From the NCBI RefSeq assembly GCF_000003815.2, contig NC_049980.1, forward strand, positions 10,512,714 through 10,576,713: a stretch of 64,000 bases of DNA, in the 5' to 3' direction. Source of the stretch: Branchiostoma floridae (Eukaryota; Chordata; Leptocardii; Amphioxiformes; Branchiostomatidae). The notes beneath the pieces were generated by a model. That model made no database searches. It was not told where the DNA came from and saw only the letters and a program-made list of their open reading frames with translations. Positions 10,201 to 19,444 of the stretch are shown here, piece after piece; position 1 is the stretch's first letter, and each line of letters opens with the position of its first letter. A program made the position numbers and the translations under genes.

Positions 10201-13200
10201 CTCGCCATGCCTCGCGATATGAAAACCAACAACTTTCTGGTCGGGCTGAAGAACTCGGTCGATCAGAAATCCTCGTTTTGGTTCGGCCTTCACGACAGGA
10301 TAGAGGAAAATTTTTGGAAGTGGATAGATGGAGAAGAACTGGGGGACTTCACAGACTGGGGACCCGGGGAACCTAATGACTATAAGCAACGTAATGAGGA
10401 CTGTGTCGTATACTACCCGCCCAAGAAGAATAAGTGGAACGACATGCCATGCCTTAACAAGCTGAAATTTATCTGCCAAGTGGATACAACAGGTATGAAA
10501 CGAGTCCAAGCCGAATAGTTTTGATTTGTAGTAAAAAATACTATACTTGCAAGAAATACTTGGTGTTTTGGACGCAGCATGAAACAATTGATGAATTGTC
10601 ATGAAACTTGGTCTATGGTTAGGTCATGTCCTGTTGAAGAAATTATTAGATTTTGGGCCGCAGCCGGCTTTCATTAGTACCGCAAAACTTCCGGGTTTAA
10701 TATCCCGTGTTCTATGCAAGCTATGATTGGTAGCTAGCTCGTGTAAGAAATGCCTTTAAATGTGAGCTTCATGCAAGTCCTAAGATAATATTACCACAAA
10801 ATAGTAATAAGACATTCTATGAAATTGGATGAAATTTGTTTTCTTTGATAGAAATATGTTTAGGCTCCATCACTGACGGCAAGAAGGCCAACCTTTATGA
10901 TAAAGGGTTTCTTGCTATTTCTGTCTCTTTTTCATAACATCCTGGGTACACCTGACTAGGTTACACGCCCTACGTCAATGAGAAAATCGCCTTCAAGGTG
11001 TTCGCCCAGTCGAAGACTTACGAAGCTGCGAAGCAGACCTGTGCGTCAGATGGAGGCCATCTTGCAGATCTCAAGACACAGGCGTTACACGACTTTGTTT
11101 TGGCCATGATCCAGAATGTGACGCCAGTAGGGACTACTGATCGGNNNNNNNNNNNNNNNNNNNNNNNNNNNNNNNNNNNNNNNNNNNNNNNNNNNNNNNN
11201 NNNNNNNNNNNNNNNNNNNNNNNNNNNNNNNNNNNNNNNNNNNNNNNNNNNNNNNNNNNNNNNNNNNNNNNNNNNNNNNNNNNNNNNNNNNNNNNNNNNN
11301 NNNNNNNNNNNNNNNNNNNNNNNNNNNNNNNNNNNNNNNGGTTTTGATGGACATAGTCTTTAACATGTTTCTTCTTCTAAATCTCTTCCGCAACTTACAT
11401 CTAGGTCGCCCTGAACTTTTGATACTTATATTCCCCTCCATGTAAATGGTGTGTGTGTGTGTGTGCGCGCGCGTGTCTGTCTGTCTCTGATATGTGGCAT
11501 GTGGATAGGGACTGGGAAGACAAAAAGGTCAAGATGGCGATTGGGCCACCTGGTGTCTGACCTTGGTACTTCAGCAATACTTCTTTTCTTTGTATCTTTT
11601 GTCCTGGACATACCGTGGCCTTGATTTTATGGTGGCAGGTAGACTTTGATGTAAGGAAGAAGTAGTGTAGGACCCCCTTGCAGTATGTTCTGGATTGTTG
11701 TCACATTTTTGTAAATCATAAAAGGAGGATATCTAAACAAAGGAACGACATTCGGTATGCAAGTAGTCAAGACGTTGTGCACAATGACGTGCAATTTATG
11801 CGGTAATAGGATATCATTTGAAAATAGTATCTTTAGGATATCGTTTGAAAATAGTATCTTTATTGCGCACCTCAATTCAATGGATAGGTTGAGAGCACGT
11901 GGACCTGGTCTGATGGGACTCCGGTCAGCAACTGCGCCTTCGCCAACTGGGTACCGGGGGAGCCTAACAACGCCGGCACAGGCCAGGATTGCGGGCAGCT
12001 ATGGACGGAGAAAGGTTTCAAATGGGACGACGACTTTTGCGGATATCAGCAGTACTTCATCTGTCAAAAAGGTATTTTACCACGTTTAGCACTTCCGTGT
12101 TCGGAGGTATTCTCTTTAGTGTGTTGGTATGTCTGTGTCTAGATTCTCCGCACTTAATTCCATATACTATGTATAGGCTGGTCTCGTGACAATTTGGCAT
12201 GAGGGTACGTGAAACAAATGCCCACTGGAATTTGTGAACACATTTGGCCTAACCCAATTGGCAATGGTTCATTTTGGAACTTTCTCCACTTTCAGGTTCT
12301 TCATCATTATATGACAGCCAAATGACCTCATTTTGTTGTGGGGGGGGGGGGGGGGGGGGATGAACTTTTACACCCGAAAAAGGAATTTGGAAATGGGGAT
12401 TTGGAAGAATCCATTTCGCATGGGGGATCGAAGTGTCGATTTTTGCATAAGGGGCTCAAATTCATTTTTGTAGAGTGGTATTAAGTGATCAATGGACACA
12501 ACATGTAATGTTATCAATCATTATCAATGAACCACAGTTAAACAAGATATACGAGAAACCGTATATATTTCAGAGAGCTAAGGGATATTCACAATTTTCC
12601 GACATTTTATTTCAACATAATTGTATTGAGAATGTATGTCCTGATGAACATCAGTCCTAGCTTCAATCAGATGTATTTGATAATCAATGGTTTCTGATTC
12701 TTCCAATTTGTAAACTTGCAGGTTCCGGCGAAGAAAACTCCTGTCGACGATCAGAAGGTATAGCTCTATGAATGCTGGACATCTTCTAAGTTGTGTATGT
12801 GATTGTAGACAAGGCATATCAATATATGATGTCAGCATTGCAACATATAACTGCAAGAGGTATATTTGTATAAACTCCTTGAATGTTGATTATGCATTCT
12901 CATCTCATCTATCCCTCAGTTTAACGCTTTGACCCTTGGCTCGCCACGAAAATCTGGAAACCAGTTTTCTGCACCCTTTTCTGTTTTTCTTAATGTTTCA
13001 CTTATTAGTGTCACGTAGTGTGATTAGGCATTAGGCAAGCATTAGCACAACTTTTTCCGTCCTACCAGTAGAAATGAACATCTTTACAGTTAGTAAAGCA
13101 AACGTAAACGTATTCGCATATTAGATTATGAAACATTCGCGTACGACTCCACAGTCTAGTTCTATGTGGCAGTGCTTCAAGCAAAGCTCAAGATTCAGTT

Positions 13201-14406
13201 TTCCTCTGCATTAGAGCGCCCTCGCACAACTATGACGTCACTCGTGACTGACAAGATGGGTACGCCAGCGGCTCGTGAATCTTCAGGTAAGGTTTAGGTC
13301 CCAATCGCATCGGTGCCCATCATCAATTCTCCATTGTGTTCTGCACCCTAGAAGCTTCCTTAGCTCTTGGAGTTTCTTTACTGTTGTAGGAAGGGCTCGG
13401 CCTCTGTGCTTTAGGTCTGTGTTCAGCAAGCTGACAGTGTCTACCCTTGCGTGCCTTGTATCTGCTGGAGCATAGTATTGAGAATTCAAGGGCACAAACA
13501 TGCATGTGTGATTGATAAAGTATGTTTTTCTGTTTTTCAATCAGAAACGTGTGGAGTATCAGCGTTTCGCCACTTCCCCCAAACTGATTGCGGCGGACCT
13601 GCAGTGGACATAGTCAGCCATTTTGGTGTTACCGTCGATTCCTGTGCAGCGGCTTGCTGTGCCGACCCGACATGCCTGTCGTTCCAGTACAACACACACT
13701 CCAACTGTTACTTGAAAAGTACGATCTGCTCTGCCGAGGAGAAAGTGAATGCAGCAATAGGAAACATGTACGATCGGATTGATTCACCAGGTAGGATCAT
13801 TCAGTCCATTGGTAACATCATTTTTATTGCATTTCAGATAAAAATACTGTAAATAAATCATATAAGGATTACATAATGAAAATAGACATATAAGACAAAA
13901 ACTGGAAAAACTTCAACAGGTACAAACATAAACCACAGATCCGAAGATGAATAACAATACTATAATGGGGAGAAAATGATACCAACCAAATAAACTAAAA
14001 CAGTAATATAAAGGTTGTATTCACGGTTTTTGGTCTGTGTGTATGTGTCAGTGTCTGTAGTCATCTGAATACAGTAGAGAGGCAGAATATGTGGGTGCAA
14101 ACGGAAGCTTGGTGCAAACGAAGACTTGCAGGATGGAATGGTTGACTTGTTTGGCCCGGGTCCAAAGTTGGCCCCGCAGGCTAGCATGAATGGATTGGTA
14201 GATGGAGGCAGGAACTCGAGGACTGCATGTAAGCTAAAGTACAAGGGGCATGTACCGTTTTACATATGGACATTGACAATGGAAACTATTTAAAACGTCT
14301 GCTGGTTTTTGATTAGTCTGACATCAGACACTCCACACCTCGAGAATACTGACAGGAAGTTATGGCAAAGGTCACAGGAAGGCAACAGAATAGGTTATGA
14401 AAGACT

Positions 14407-14471
<65 letters not shown>

Positions 14472-17400
14472 ACACACACACACACACATACACAAACACA
14501 CGCACACACAAACACACACACACACGCACACACAAACACACACACACACACACGCACACACACACAGACGAACGCCGCTGCCTAAAACATAACCTTCATT
14601 TTTACGGAGGTAGTAATGTGATTCTGATGTTCACCTTTCTTGCACACTGTCTAAGGAACCGTCCCCGTCAGCCCACACACGGTTAGAGCCATGGAAGGCG
14701 AGACCGTCACCCTCCCCGTGCAGAGTAAGGTGGATCTACGCAAAGCGATCGCGCTGACGTGGAGCCGGGTGGTCGGCGAGTCGGATATTTTAAGAGTCAC
14801 TGTGTTCATGTACTCAGCCGGATCCAAGGGTCGCGCCTTGAGGCCACTGCTAGGGCGTGCCTCCTTAAACATTGACGGTTCGCTGCGGATAGATGATGCC
14901 AAACTTTCCGACGAGGGCGAGTACATCATGACGAAAATCATGCCCTTTAGCGGACAAACGGAGGAATACGTCAAGCTTGTCATAATCGGTAAGAGACACA
15001 TTCTTTATCTTTCGGTATCTCGTGTAATCAGCATGTCTCACATGTGCCACACCATTATCTTAATATACATACATTTTTGTTTAGACATACTAATCTTATC
15101 AAATATGACATTCAAGTAGCAATCTATCTTCATGAAACGTCCATTTAATGGTACTCATGTATTTCTCTAGTAGCCAATGTCGGTGCTTACTTGGGTGTCA
15201 AAATGTCTTGCGGGGTAAACGGACATTTTTACTGGATAACAGTAATACTTATAGTGACGGTGTGATTAAATGTTTTAGACTAATCGCTTAAAATTACTTC
15301 TGACTATTCACACATGACCCTGGCCGTCGTTTGCCCGCCCCCATCTCAACATTCTCTACAACTTTTCGACATTTCACAAGACCGTTCACGATTGATTTCG
15401 TTACTTTTATTACCAATTGCAAGTTATGATTCCAAAATGAAAGTTTCTCTCTAGGTGGTAATGTAAAGGACTCCACCAGATCCTTGAGGCACATTGTAAT
15501 ATTCTTTTGGATCCAACAATTTGTGCCAGTTTTATGCAAAGTTGGGCCAACTGTATTTCCAGTGTTACACGATGAGGAAAACTCTTAACTCTAAACTGTG
15601 CCCAACCCCACTTCCTGCAACCTTTTTCTCATAACTTTGTGGTACTTTTGCACTACAACTCTGTTGGTGTCTCCAACGCGCCTAGCATTCAAATTCAGAT
15701 ATTGCGGAATTACTGACACACAAACAAACAAACAAACAAACAAAAACATCAACTGTTCACAATACCTTAACCTTCACGAAGGTAAATATCATCACTCAAA
15801 ATGTATTTCACAGATAAATCAACTTACAAGAGACCGCAGTTGACTTTGGAGCTGTTCTATCATAAAGCGGGTGAGTTCTCATGCAACAGATTGAATATAT
15901 TAGAATACAAATGCACTAGTAATGCGTTGAAAATAACAAAGATAGTTTCATAGTTTTTTCTTCAAGAAATTATGTAACATGCGAATCAATTCTGTTGATA
16001 TCTTATTTGGATATCTTTGTGGACTTGAGTATCTTCATTATTTTAAAACAAAATCAACGTTTCATGCATTTTAATGTCATCAGTGTCAAATTAACGTTAC
16101 TTCATGTATATTCTTGCAACAATTATGTCTCTTTTCTGACGTTTCAAGATTGTCCAGAAGACTACCTACCATTCCAAGGCATCTGCTACAAGGCGTTCAA
16201 CGTAACCGCTACTTTCCACCAGTCCATCCGTGCGTGTAGTGAAGACAGTGGAACACTCGCCAGGCCTCGAGATAAGGAAACCAACGACTTCCTGGTCAGC
16301 CTAAAGAACTCGGTAGATGAGGGATCTTCGTTTAGATTCGGCCTTCATCATGACGTCTTCCAGGAAAACGTCTGGAAGTGGATAGATGGAGAAGAACTGG
16401 GGGACTTCACAGACTGGGGACCCGGGGAACCTAATAACTATAAGCAATTTGGGGAGACCTGCGTCGTATACTACCCGCCCAAGAAGAACAAGTGGAACGA
16501 CATGGCATGCTTTTCCAGGCGAAAATTCATCTGCCAAGTGGATAAAACAGGTTATTACATGCATTTTGGTTATCCATATTTGTCACTGTATGCCATGAAC
16601 CTAAGCCAAAGTTGTTGAACGATTCATACGTAGAAAAAGCCTCGTATCATATCCTTTCACAGCCAATGTTCTTCAATTACGTACATTTTCTACTGCTTGT
16701 ACGTTTCTCTCTCCATATCTCAGCATATCTAACCTTTATCTTCACCTTTGGCCCGGCGCCCGGCAGAAGCCGTCCGCATCCAGAGCTCGAGCAATGATGT
16801 TCAGTATGATGGCAAAGCTGTACTTGAATCTCCCGTCTTTAGCACCAACTGCAGCAACAGTTCGCTCGTTTTCCACTACCAAATGGAAGGCTCCGCTGTC
16901 CCTGCCACACTATACGTCTCCATCGTCGTTAATGAGTCAAACTCTGCCCCTGAATTGCTGGGAACATTTCCGTTCGAGCTGACCAACGGACAAAAGAATC
17001 AGGTGCATATGGATCTTCAAAGGGAGCAGCCGTTTCGTGTGGTCTTCACTGCCGAACTAGATCATCACTCGGCCAACTCAACGGACAGCGTAGGCCAAAT
17101 ACATCTGTATGATGTCGTCGTTCTCGACAAATGTAGACCCATAGGTACGCCAAATGACGTTGCCTACATAGGGTTGGATGTCCAAGATGTGTCCAAATTA
17201 TCTTAAACAGAGCGTTCGGGTGAAACAATATTGTTCTTGGATTTTACATGTCTTCTAAATTAAGTTTGTATATTATTGGCGTTTGTGGTTGTTTTGCTTA
17301 AAAGCATCTGTGTCTTTCAGTTTCTTTGCTTCAGTCGTAGAATATAGTGATTGTATAAACCATGCATATGATAGTCAGAGAGTGTTTACATGACTTGAAT

Positions 17401-18631
17401 ACACATAGGCAATGAGCAAAGCGTGACAAGCTAACGTAATCCTTGTGTTTGCTCCAATGTTAAAGCAGTATTTCTCTTTCCCTTAGACGGATCAGCCCAA
17501 GCAGTGCTTTTCCAAGGTAAGTGTATACAAATGTGAATATACTCAACACTGAACAGGCACTAGTTTCTTGTAACGACATCAAGATATCAATTGTTAATCG
17601 GCTGAATTTGGTTGATCTTTCTGTAGATTGTAGGAAGTGATGTGTGTGAGTAACCAGTTGGTATACCGATTGTCCTGATCATTATAAACACTTCTGTTTT
17701 GTTGATCTCTTTTGCCATCTTGTCTGGTCTTGCACTAACAAATTGGTTCGTTCCTTTTCTTTCTACAGAGCCTGCTCCTTCCAAAGTACCCGTTCTTTCT
17801 AATGACCAAAGTCTTCCCAGTGGAGCTATTATTGGGATCATCGTGGGGTTAGTTATCGTGGCAGTAGCGATTGTAACAGGAGTGGCGGTTGCCAGGTGGG
17901 CAGACATTCGGCATGTACTATAACTCTATTTCCTATCCTGTACGATACTATTGCAGCCCTCTCTGAACCGCGCTATTTTAGCATGAAAGAAATAGAGAAA
18001 GTGCTGCATTCTATTGTGGTCATTGTATGTCTTCGAAAAGGGTTGGGCCTGGGAGTAACAAAGATTCTATGAGGAACCCTTTCGTATTTTCATTAAAAAG
18101 AAGTGGGCATATGACTTTCAGCAGAACTGCGGTTCACCCACGTCCACACAGTAGCCTGGAGTCCACCCTTGTTTGGTTCGTTCGCTCCCGAAGATCAAGG
18201 GTAATGACCTTCCGGGGAGGACCAAAGCTAACAGGGCTGGTCAGGCTAGCTACATCCACAGCTCAGGCTGAAGCTCCAGTTGTCCTTCTCTTTCACCTAA
18301 CGTGAGGGCGTCGCCTACAAAGTAACGCTAACAGTGACTTGCATTGTGGTAGACATTAACAAAAGCCTTTATGCTCAATATATACCCCCTTCCATTTGAG
18401 ATGTGCACTTCATTCTGTGTAAGACTGCGATCTCACTACGTTCATCATCCCTTGTAATTTCACACTATTATCATGAATGACAATGTCATGATTCGTGTGT
18501 ATTTGCGCTAACTTTTTAGATCTTGTGTTCCATGCAGACGGATGAGAGGCCAATATGACCGCTTCATGACAACCAGCACAACCGTCCTGATGATGCGTGA
18601 CAATGTGATGTTTGAACCGGATGTGGAATAG
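6938..18631 (+). CDS. Mosaic membrane lectin receptor: PAN, CTLD, pentraxin, CTLD, CTLD, PAN, Ig-like, CTLD, MAM, TM
   Basis: A multi-exon gene assembled from splice borders that all agree in phase. Exons: 6938-7289, 7632-8033, 8406-8516, 9072-9316, 9670-10492, 10960-gap, 11888-12071, 12722-12757, 13215-13286, 13545-13790, 14656-14988, 15814-15870, 16149-16550, 16767-17144, 17487-17516, 17769-17895 and 18538-18631. The product is about 1,360-1,400 residues (part is lost in the gap). It is a type I membrane protein with signal peptide, a large ectodomain of carbohydrate- and pattern-binding modules, one transmembrane helix and about 31 cytoplasmic residues with a YDRF motif of the YxxPhi endocytic type. 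Role (inferred): cell-surface recognition of glycans, perhaps uptake, in innate immunity or cell adhesion. The combination of pentraxin, Ig-like, MAM and four CTLDs is not one I can name. One or more exon joins could be alternative. Confidence 0.72.
7340..7520 (+). repeat. Partial copy of the CCATAAC...GATGGATCC repeat
   Basis: Contains a GTCTGTCTGT run, CCATAACCCGAGAAGC and GATGGATCCTGATGAT like the start of the repeat at 5680. It also has a second match: CCAGACTTTGCATGATGTAC at 7420 repeats 6581-6602. It lies in the intron before the CTLD exon. Confidence 0.5.
7632..8033 (+). CDS. C-type lectin domain exon B1 (QPD type)
   Basis: A 134-codon phase 1-1 CTLD exon, exactly 5,101 bases downstream of its twin at 2531 and the same length. 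Long-form cysteines, FWFG core, QPD triad (7916-7924) and WND motif are all present. Only three residues differ from copy A: F to L after FWFG, E to K in NSQAxPGWND, and K to N before FICQ. The flanking intron sequence (ATAAACAAGTTCATGGTTC) is also shared, so the duplicated DNA starts outside the exon. Predicted to bind galactose-type ligands in a calcium-dependent way, by family rule. Confidence 0.9.
8154..8214. repeat. 27-bp perfect-type hairpin in the duplicated intron
   Basis: Left arm 8154-8180 and right arm 8188-8214 are reverse complements with one mismatch in 27 and a 7-base loop. Only the right arm exists in the first copy of the duplication (about 3068-3094), so the left arm arose after, or at, the duplication. 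Confidence 0.8.
8406..8516 (+). CDS. Ser/Thr linker exon B1 with duplicated acceptor
   Basis: Homologue of the linker exon at 3267, 37 codons, phase 1-1 ([23 protein letters not shown]). The first 24 bases, including the splice acceptor (ATCTTCAG followed by ATGACGCCGCAGTGG), are tandemly duplicated, so splicing at 8405 or at 8429 gives products that differ by eight residues (DDAAVESS). Donor GTAATG follows 8516. Confidence 0.75.
9072..9316 (+). CDS. Pentraxin domain exon, N-terminal half
   Basis: Encodes the first half of a pentraxin/LamG-like fold: [39 protein letters not shown] and NELLLFND. These are the recognisable strands of pentraxins such as CRP and neuronal pentraxins, including the single Cys in the LCLHMR strand. 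The acceptor at 9071 is phase 1; the exon ends at 9316 in phase 0 (donor GTAAGT) and joins the next exon at 9670 in phase 0. This is the only phase-0 junction in the gene apart from the one inside the split CTLD, and both lie inside a domain. Confidence 0.85.
9393..9574. mobile_element. Hairpin MITE in the pentraxin intron
   Basis: The two ends are long inverted repeats (left TAATCTCCAAGCAG, right CTGCTTGGAGATTA), and the inner arms also pair (GCTGGGGAAGGAGTTTAGCC with GGCTTAACGCCTTCCCCAGC). The 7-mer TGCCTCT lies at both 9386-9392 and 9575-9581, as expected for a target-site duplication. The element splits the intron between the two pentraxin exons. An open frame running through it into the next exon is accidental. 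Confidence 0.8.
9670..10492 (+). CDS. Pentraxin C-terminal half fused in one exon to a C-type lectin domain (EPN type)
   Basis: An 823-base exon. The first part continues the pentraxin: WHEICATW (the pentraxin signature with one extra residue), [10 protein letters not shown], then AQDQDTVGG with calcium-binding acidic and Gln residues, then [16 protein letters not shown] and the closing Cys of FCKHHGN. From about 10094 a full CTLD follows ([24 protein letters not shown], the triad EPN at 10369-10377, EDC, WND and FICQ). EPN is the mannose-type motif by family rule. Between the domains is a 21-base stretch (10073-10093) that starts with a perfect donor, GTACGT, in phase 1. It ends in phase 1 at 10492 (donor GTATGA). 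Confidence 0.88.
10960..11144 (+). CDS. C-type lectin domain, first part, running into the assembly gap
   Basis: A phase-1 acceptor after CTGACTAG opens a CTLD start: [42 protein letters not shown] and [10 protein letters not shown]. These match the beginning of the short CTLD form with its first helix and Cys. The frame is open up to the Ns at 11145. The donor must lie in the gap, because the sequence just after it (11340 on) hits a stop quickly. Confidence 0.8.
11145..11339. other. Assembly gap (195 N)
   Basis: A run of Ns that removes the middle of one CTLD (expected FWIGL-type core) and its splice donor. The gap size in the assembly may not be its true length. Confidence 0.99.
11809..11861 (+). 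repeat. 27-bp tandem duplication
   Basis: GGATATCATTTGAAAATAGTATCTTTA is followed at once by a copy with one substitution (ATCG for ATCA), ending about 25 bases before the next lectin exon. Confidence 0.8.
11888..12071 (+). CDS. C-type lectin domain, second part (EPN, WDD)
   Basis: Completes the CTLD begun at 10960: [13 protein letters not shown], an extra Cys in [11 protein letters not shown] at 11960-11968, [15 protein letters not shown] and YFICQ. The second calcium motif is WDD where most family members have WND. A start at 11888 (AG at 11886-11887, phase 0) gives the typical VExTWTW beginning; 11894 is the alternative. The exon ends in phase 1 (donor GTATTT). Because the first part is phase-0 compatible only if its donor in the gap is also phase 0, the join is inferred. 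Confidence 0.8.
12340..12359 (+). repeat. Poly-G tract (20 G)
   Basis: Twenty consecutive G residues in the intron after the split CTLD. This is the kind of homopolymer where the assembly length is unreliable. Confidence 0.9.
12722..12757 (+). CDS. Short linker exon (12 codons)
   Basis: A pyrimidine-rich tract and AACTTGCAG precede 36 bases coding for [13 protein letters not shown] in phase 1-1, followed by donor GTATAG. The phase and borders fit, but the exon is short and has no domain, so it remains provisional. It contains one Cys. Confidence 0.45.
13215..13286 (+). CDS. Ser/Thr linker exon, third copy
   Basis: A phase 1-1 exon of 24 codons whose core ([20 protein letters not shown]) is plainly homologous to the linkers at 3267 and 8406. 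The N-terminal acidic part is replaced by ERPR. A pyrimidine-rich tract ends in CATTAG; the donor is GTAAGG. Confidence 0.65.
13545..13790 (+). CDS. PAN/apple-like domain exon 2
   Basis: An 82-codon phase 1-1 exon with the apple-type cysteine pattern: [44 protein letters not shown]. The core [15 protein letters not shown] is diagnostic of the fold. Acceptor TTTTTCAATCAG and donor GTAGGA are good. These domains bind proteins or carbohydrates. Confidence 0.8.
14411..14566 (+). repeat. (CA)n microsatellite
   Basis: About 156 bases of CA dinucleotide repeat with a few interruptions (CG, AACA, TACA). Long open frames of alternating Thr/His, or Cys/Val on the other strand, come only from this repeat. 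Confidence 0.97.
14656..14988 (+). CDS. Immunoglobulin V-like domain exon lacking both canonical cysteines
   Basis: A 111-codon phase 1-1 exon with V-set hallmarks: [10 protein letters not shown] (B strand), the core Trp in [40 protein letters not shown] (D-x-G-x-Y of the F strand) and YVKLVIIG. The expected B-strand Cys is Val (codon 14718-14720), and the expected F-strand Cys is Met (codon 14928-14930), so the usual intra-domain disulfide is gone on both sides. Cryptic Ig-fold recognition is from motif order only; a different beta-sandwich is possible. Confidence 0.75.
15718..15746 (+). repeat. (CAAA)n microsatellite
   Basis: A short run of CAAA tetranucleotides in the intron after the Ig-like exon. 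Confidence 0.9.
15814..15870 (+). CDS. Short linker exon (19 codons) after the Ig-like domain
   Basis: TATTTCACAG precedes 57 open bases in phase 1-1, coding for DKSTYKRPQ then [11 protein letters not shown], with donor GTGAGT. Phase agreement on both sides and good sites support it. There is no domain. The next exon (16149) is also phase 1. Confidence 0.5.
16149..16550 (+). CDS. C-type lectin domain exon (EPN type), membrane-proximal
   Basis: A 134-codon phase 1-1 CTLD closely related to the one at 10094: [18 protein letters not shown], a FRFGLHH core (Arg replaces the usual Trp), [15 protein letters not shown], triad EPN (16437-16445), ETC in place of EDC, KWNDMAC and FICQ. The two share most residues, so one is an intragenic duplicate of the other. 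The loss of the core Trp may affect the fold. Mannose-type specificity is inferred from EPN plus WND. Confidence 0.9.
16767..17144 (+). CDS. MAM-like domain exon
   Basis: A 126-codon phase 1-1 exon. Features typical of the C-terminal part of MAM or related jelly-roll adhesion domains are [30 protein letters not shown], a central strand with [19 protein letters not shown], and the end [14 protein letters not shown]. Several NxS/T sequons are present. MAM domains act in cell adhesion and receptor dimerisation. The aromatic-rich N-terminal MAM half is not obvious, so the call is at superfamily level. Confidence 0.7.
17487..17516 (+). CDS. Micro-exon (10 codons) before the transmembrane exon
   Basis: TTCCCTTAG precedes 30 open bases in phase 1-1 ([11 protein letters not shown]), followed by the strong donor GTAAGTG. 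Small and without a domain, but the strength and phase of both sites argue for a juxtamembrane exon. Confidence 0.55.
17769..17895 (+). CDS. Transmembrane exon of the receptor
   Basis: Acceptor TTTCTACAG. The exon encodes a Pro/Ser stalk ([13 protein letters not shown]) and one hydrophobic helix of about 23 residues ([17 protein letters not shown] then TGVAVA) ending in Arg. It ends in phase 2 (donor GTGGGC), matching the next exon at 18538. The Gly-rich helix face (IIGIIVG) could mediate helix packing. Confidence 0.8.
18146..18256 (+). repeat. Dispersed repeat, partner of an inverted copy at 21080
   Basis: Contains GGAGTCCACCCTTGTTTG and CGCTCCCGAAG; the reverse complement of 21085-21137 gives the same ordered motifs. 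It lies in the last receptor intron. Confidence 0.45.
18538..18631 (+). CDS. Cytoplasmic tail and stop
   Basis: The acceptor CCATGCAG in phase 2 completes the Arg codon and reads [14 protein letters not shown] and then a Met-rich end before TAG at 18629-18631. The basic start after the helix follows the positive-inside rule. YDRF fits the YxxPhi sorting motif used in clathrin-mediated endocytosis. The last codons and the stop lie in the first unit of a tandem repeat (18603-18735). Confidence 0.78.
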
Positions 18632-18735
18632 TTAGACTGTGATGTTTAAAACGGATGGGGAATAGTTAGAATGTGATGTTTGAACCGGATGTGGAATAGT
18701 TAGAATGTGATGTTTAAAAAGCGGATATGGAATAG
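18603..18735 (+). repeat. 34-bp tandem repeat spanning the stop codon
   Basis: Four units of GTGATGTTTGAACCGGATGT followed by GGAATAGTTAGAAT or close variants. The receptor stop codon TAG at 18629 is inside unit 1; units 2-4 are 3' untranslated. Confidence 0.85.
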
Positions 18736-19025
18736 TTTCAGTATCAGAGCACATGAATCTCAACGCAGGAAAGCCCCTAGTTGCAAACTTGTATGGCCAA
18801 CAATATGTTAACGTTATAGCTATTGTTACTTTTTTATCCATCCTTTGTATTATGTCATGAGAATCTATCACCCGGTGAAGTCTCTAGAAACATGGTTTAT
18901 TACGTTATCACTGCCCAAAATGTAAGGATCGATAAGACGAAGCGTGATATTGATAACATAATGGTGCAGTTTATTGTATAGACTGGATAATTCGATTCTT
19001 TTCAAAACTTATATCCCGTAGCCCT

Positions 19026-19031
19026 AATAAA
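19026..19031 (+). other. Possible polyadenylation signal (AATAAA) of the receptor
   Basis: The first canonical AATAAA on the plus strand after the stop at 18631, about 395 bases downstream; a second lies just after it. It is in an AT-rich repeat, so this could be chance. Confidence 0.3.
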
Positions 19032-19444
19032 TAGATAAATAAATAGATAAACAAGTAGTATTCAAATTTATGTTTCTAGGTAAAAACAATAACAGAGAAT
19101 TGGAGAATGCAAGAAGCTTAATTTAAGCTTTAGATACAAAGAAAATCTTAAACAGATTCGAAGATCTATAGAGTCATCTAGAAATGGCCGATGTAATCAT
19201 TTTGAACAGGAATACTAGTTTAAGATCAGCATTTCGTATGATATAATTTACTGCATTTCTGTGCAATAATCATCGTGTCGGCACAACAGTAAACACTTTG
19301 TTGCTTTATATTTTTCCTATACTGCTCCCGGCAACCAAATAAGCATTGCATTATGTTTCCATAATTAACTTCTATAAGTTTGGTAGAAATGGAACATGCC
19401 AATGAATTCGAACTGCACATCTTAAATCTCTGTAACGATTATAG

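Noticed and set aside
11757-12089. Plus-strand open frame across the second half of the split CTLD
   Set aside because: It is in a different frame from the CTLD; only the frame from 11888 gives the lectin motifs.
14313-14585. Long frames of Thr/His and Cys/Val alternation
   Set aside because: Translations of the CA microsatellite in both strands.
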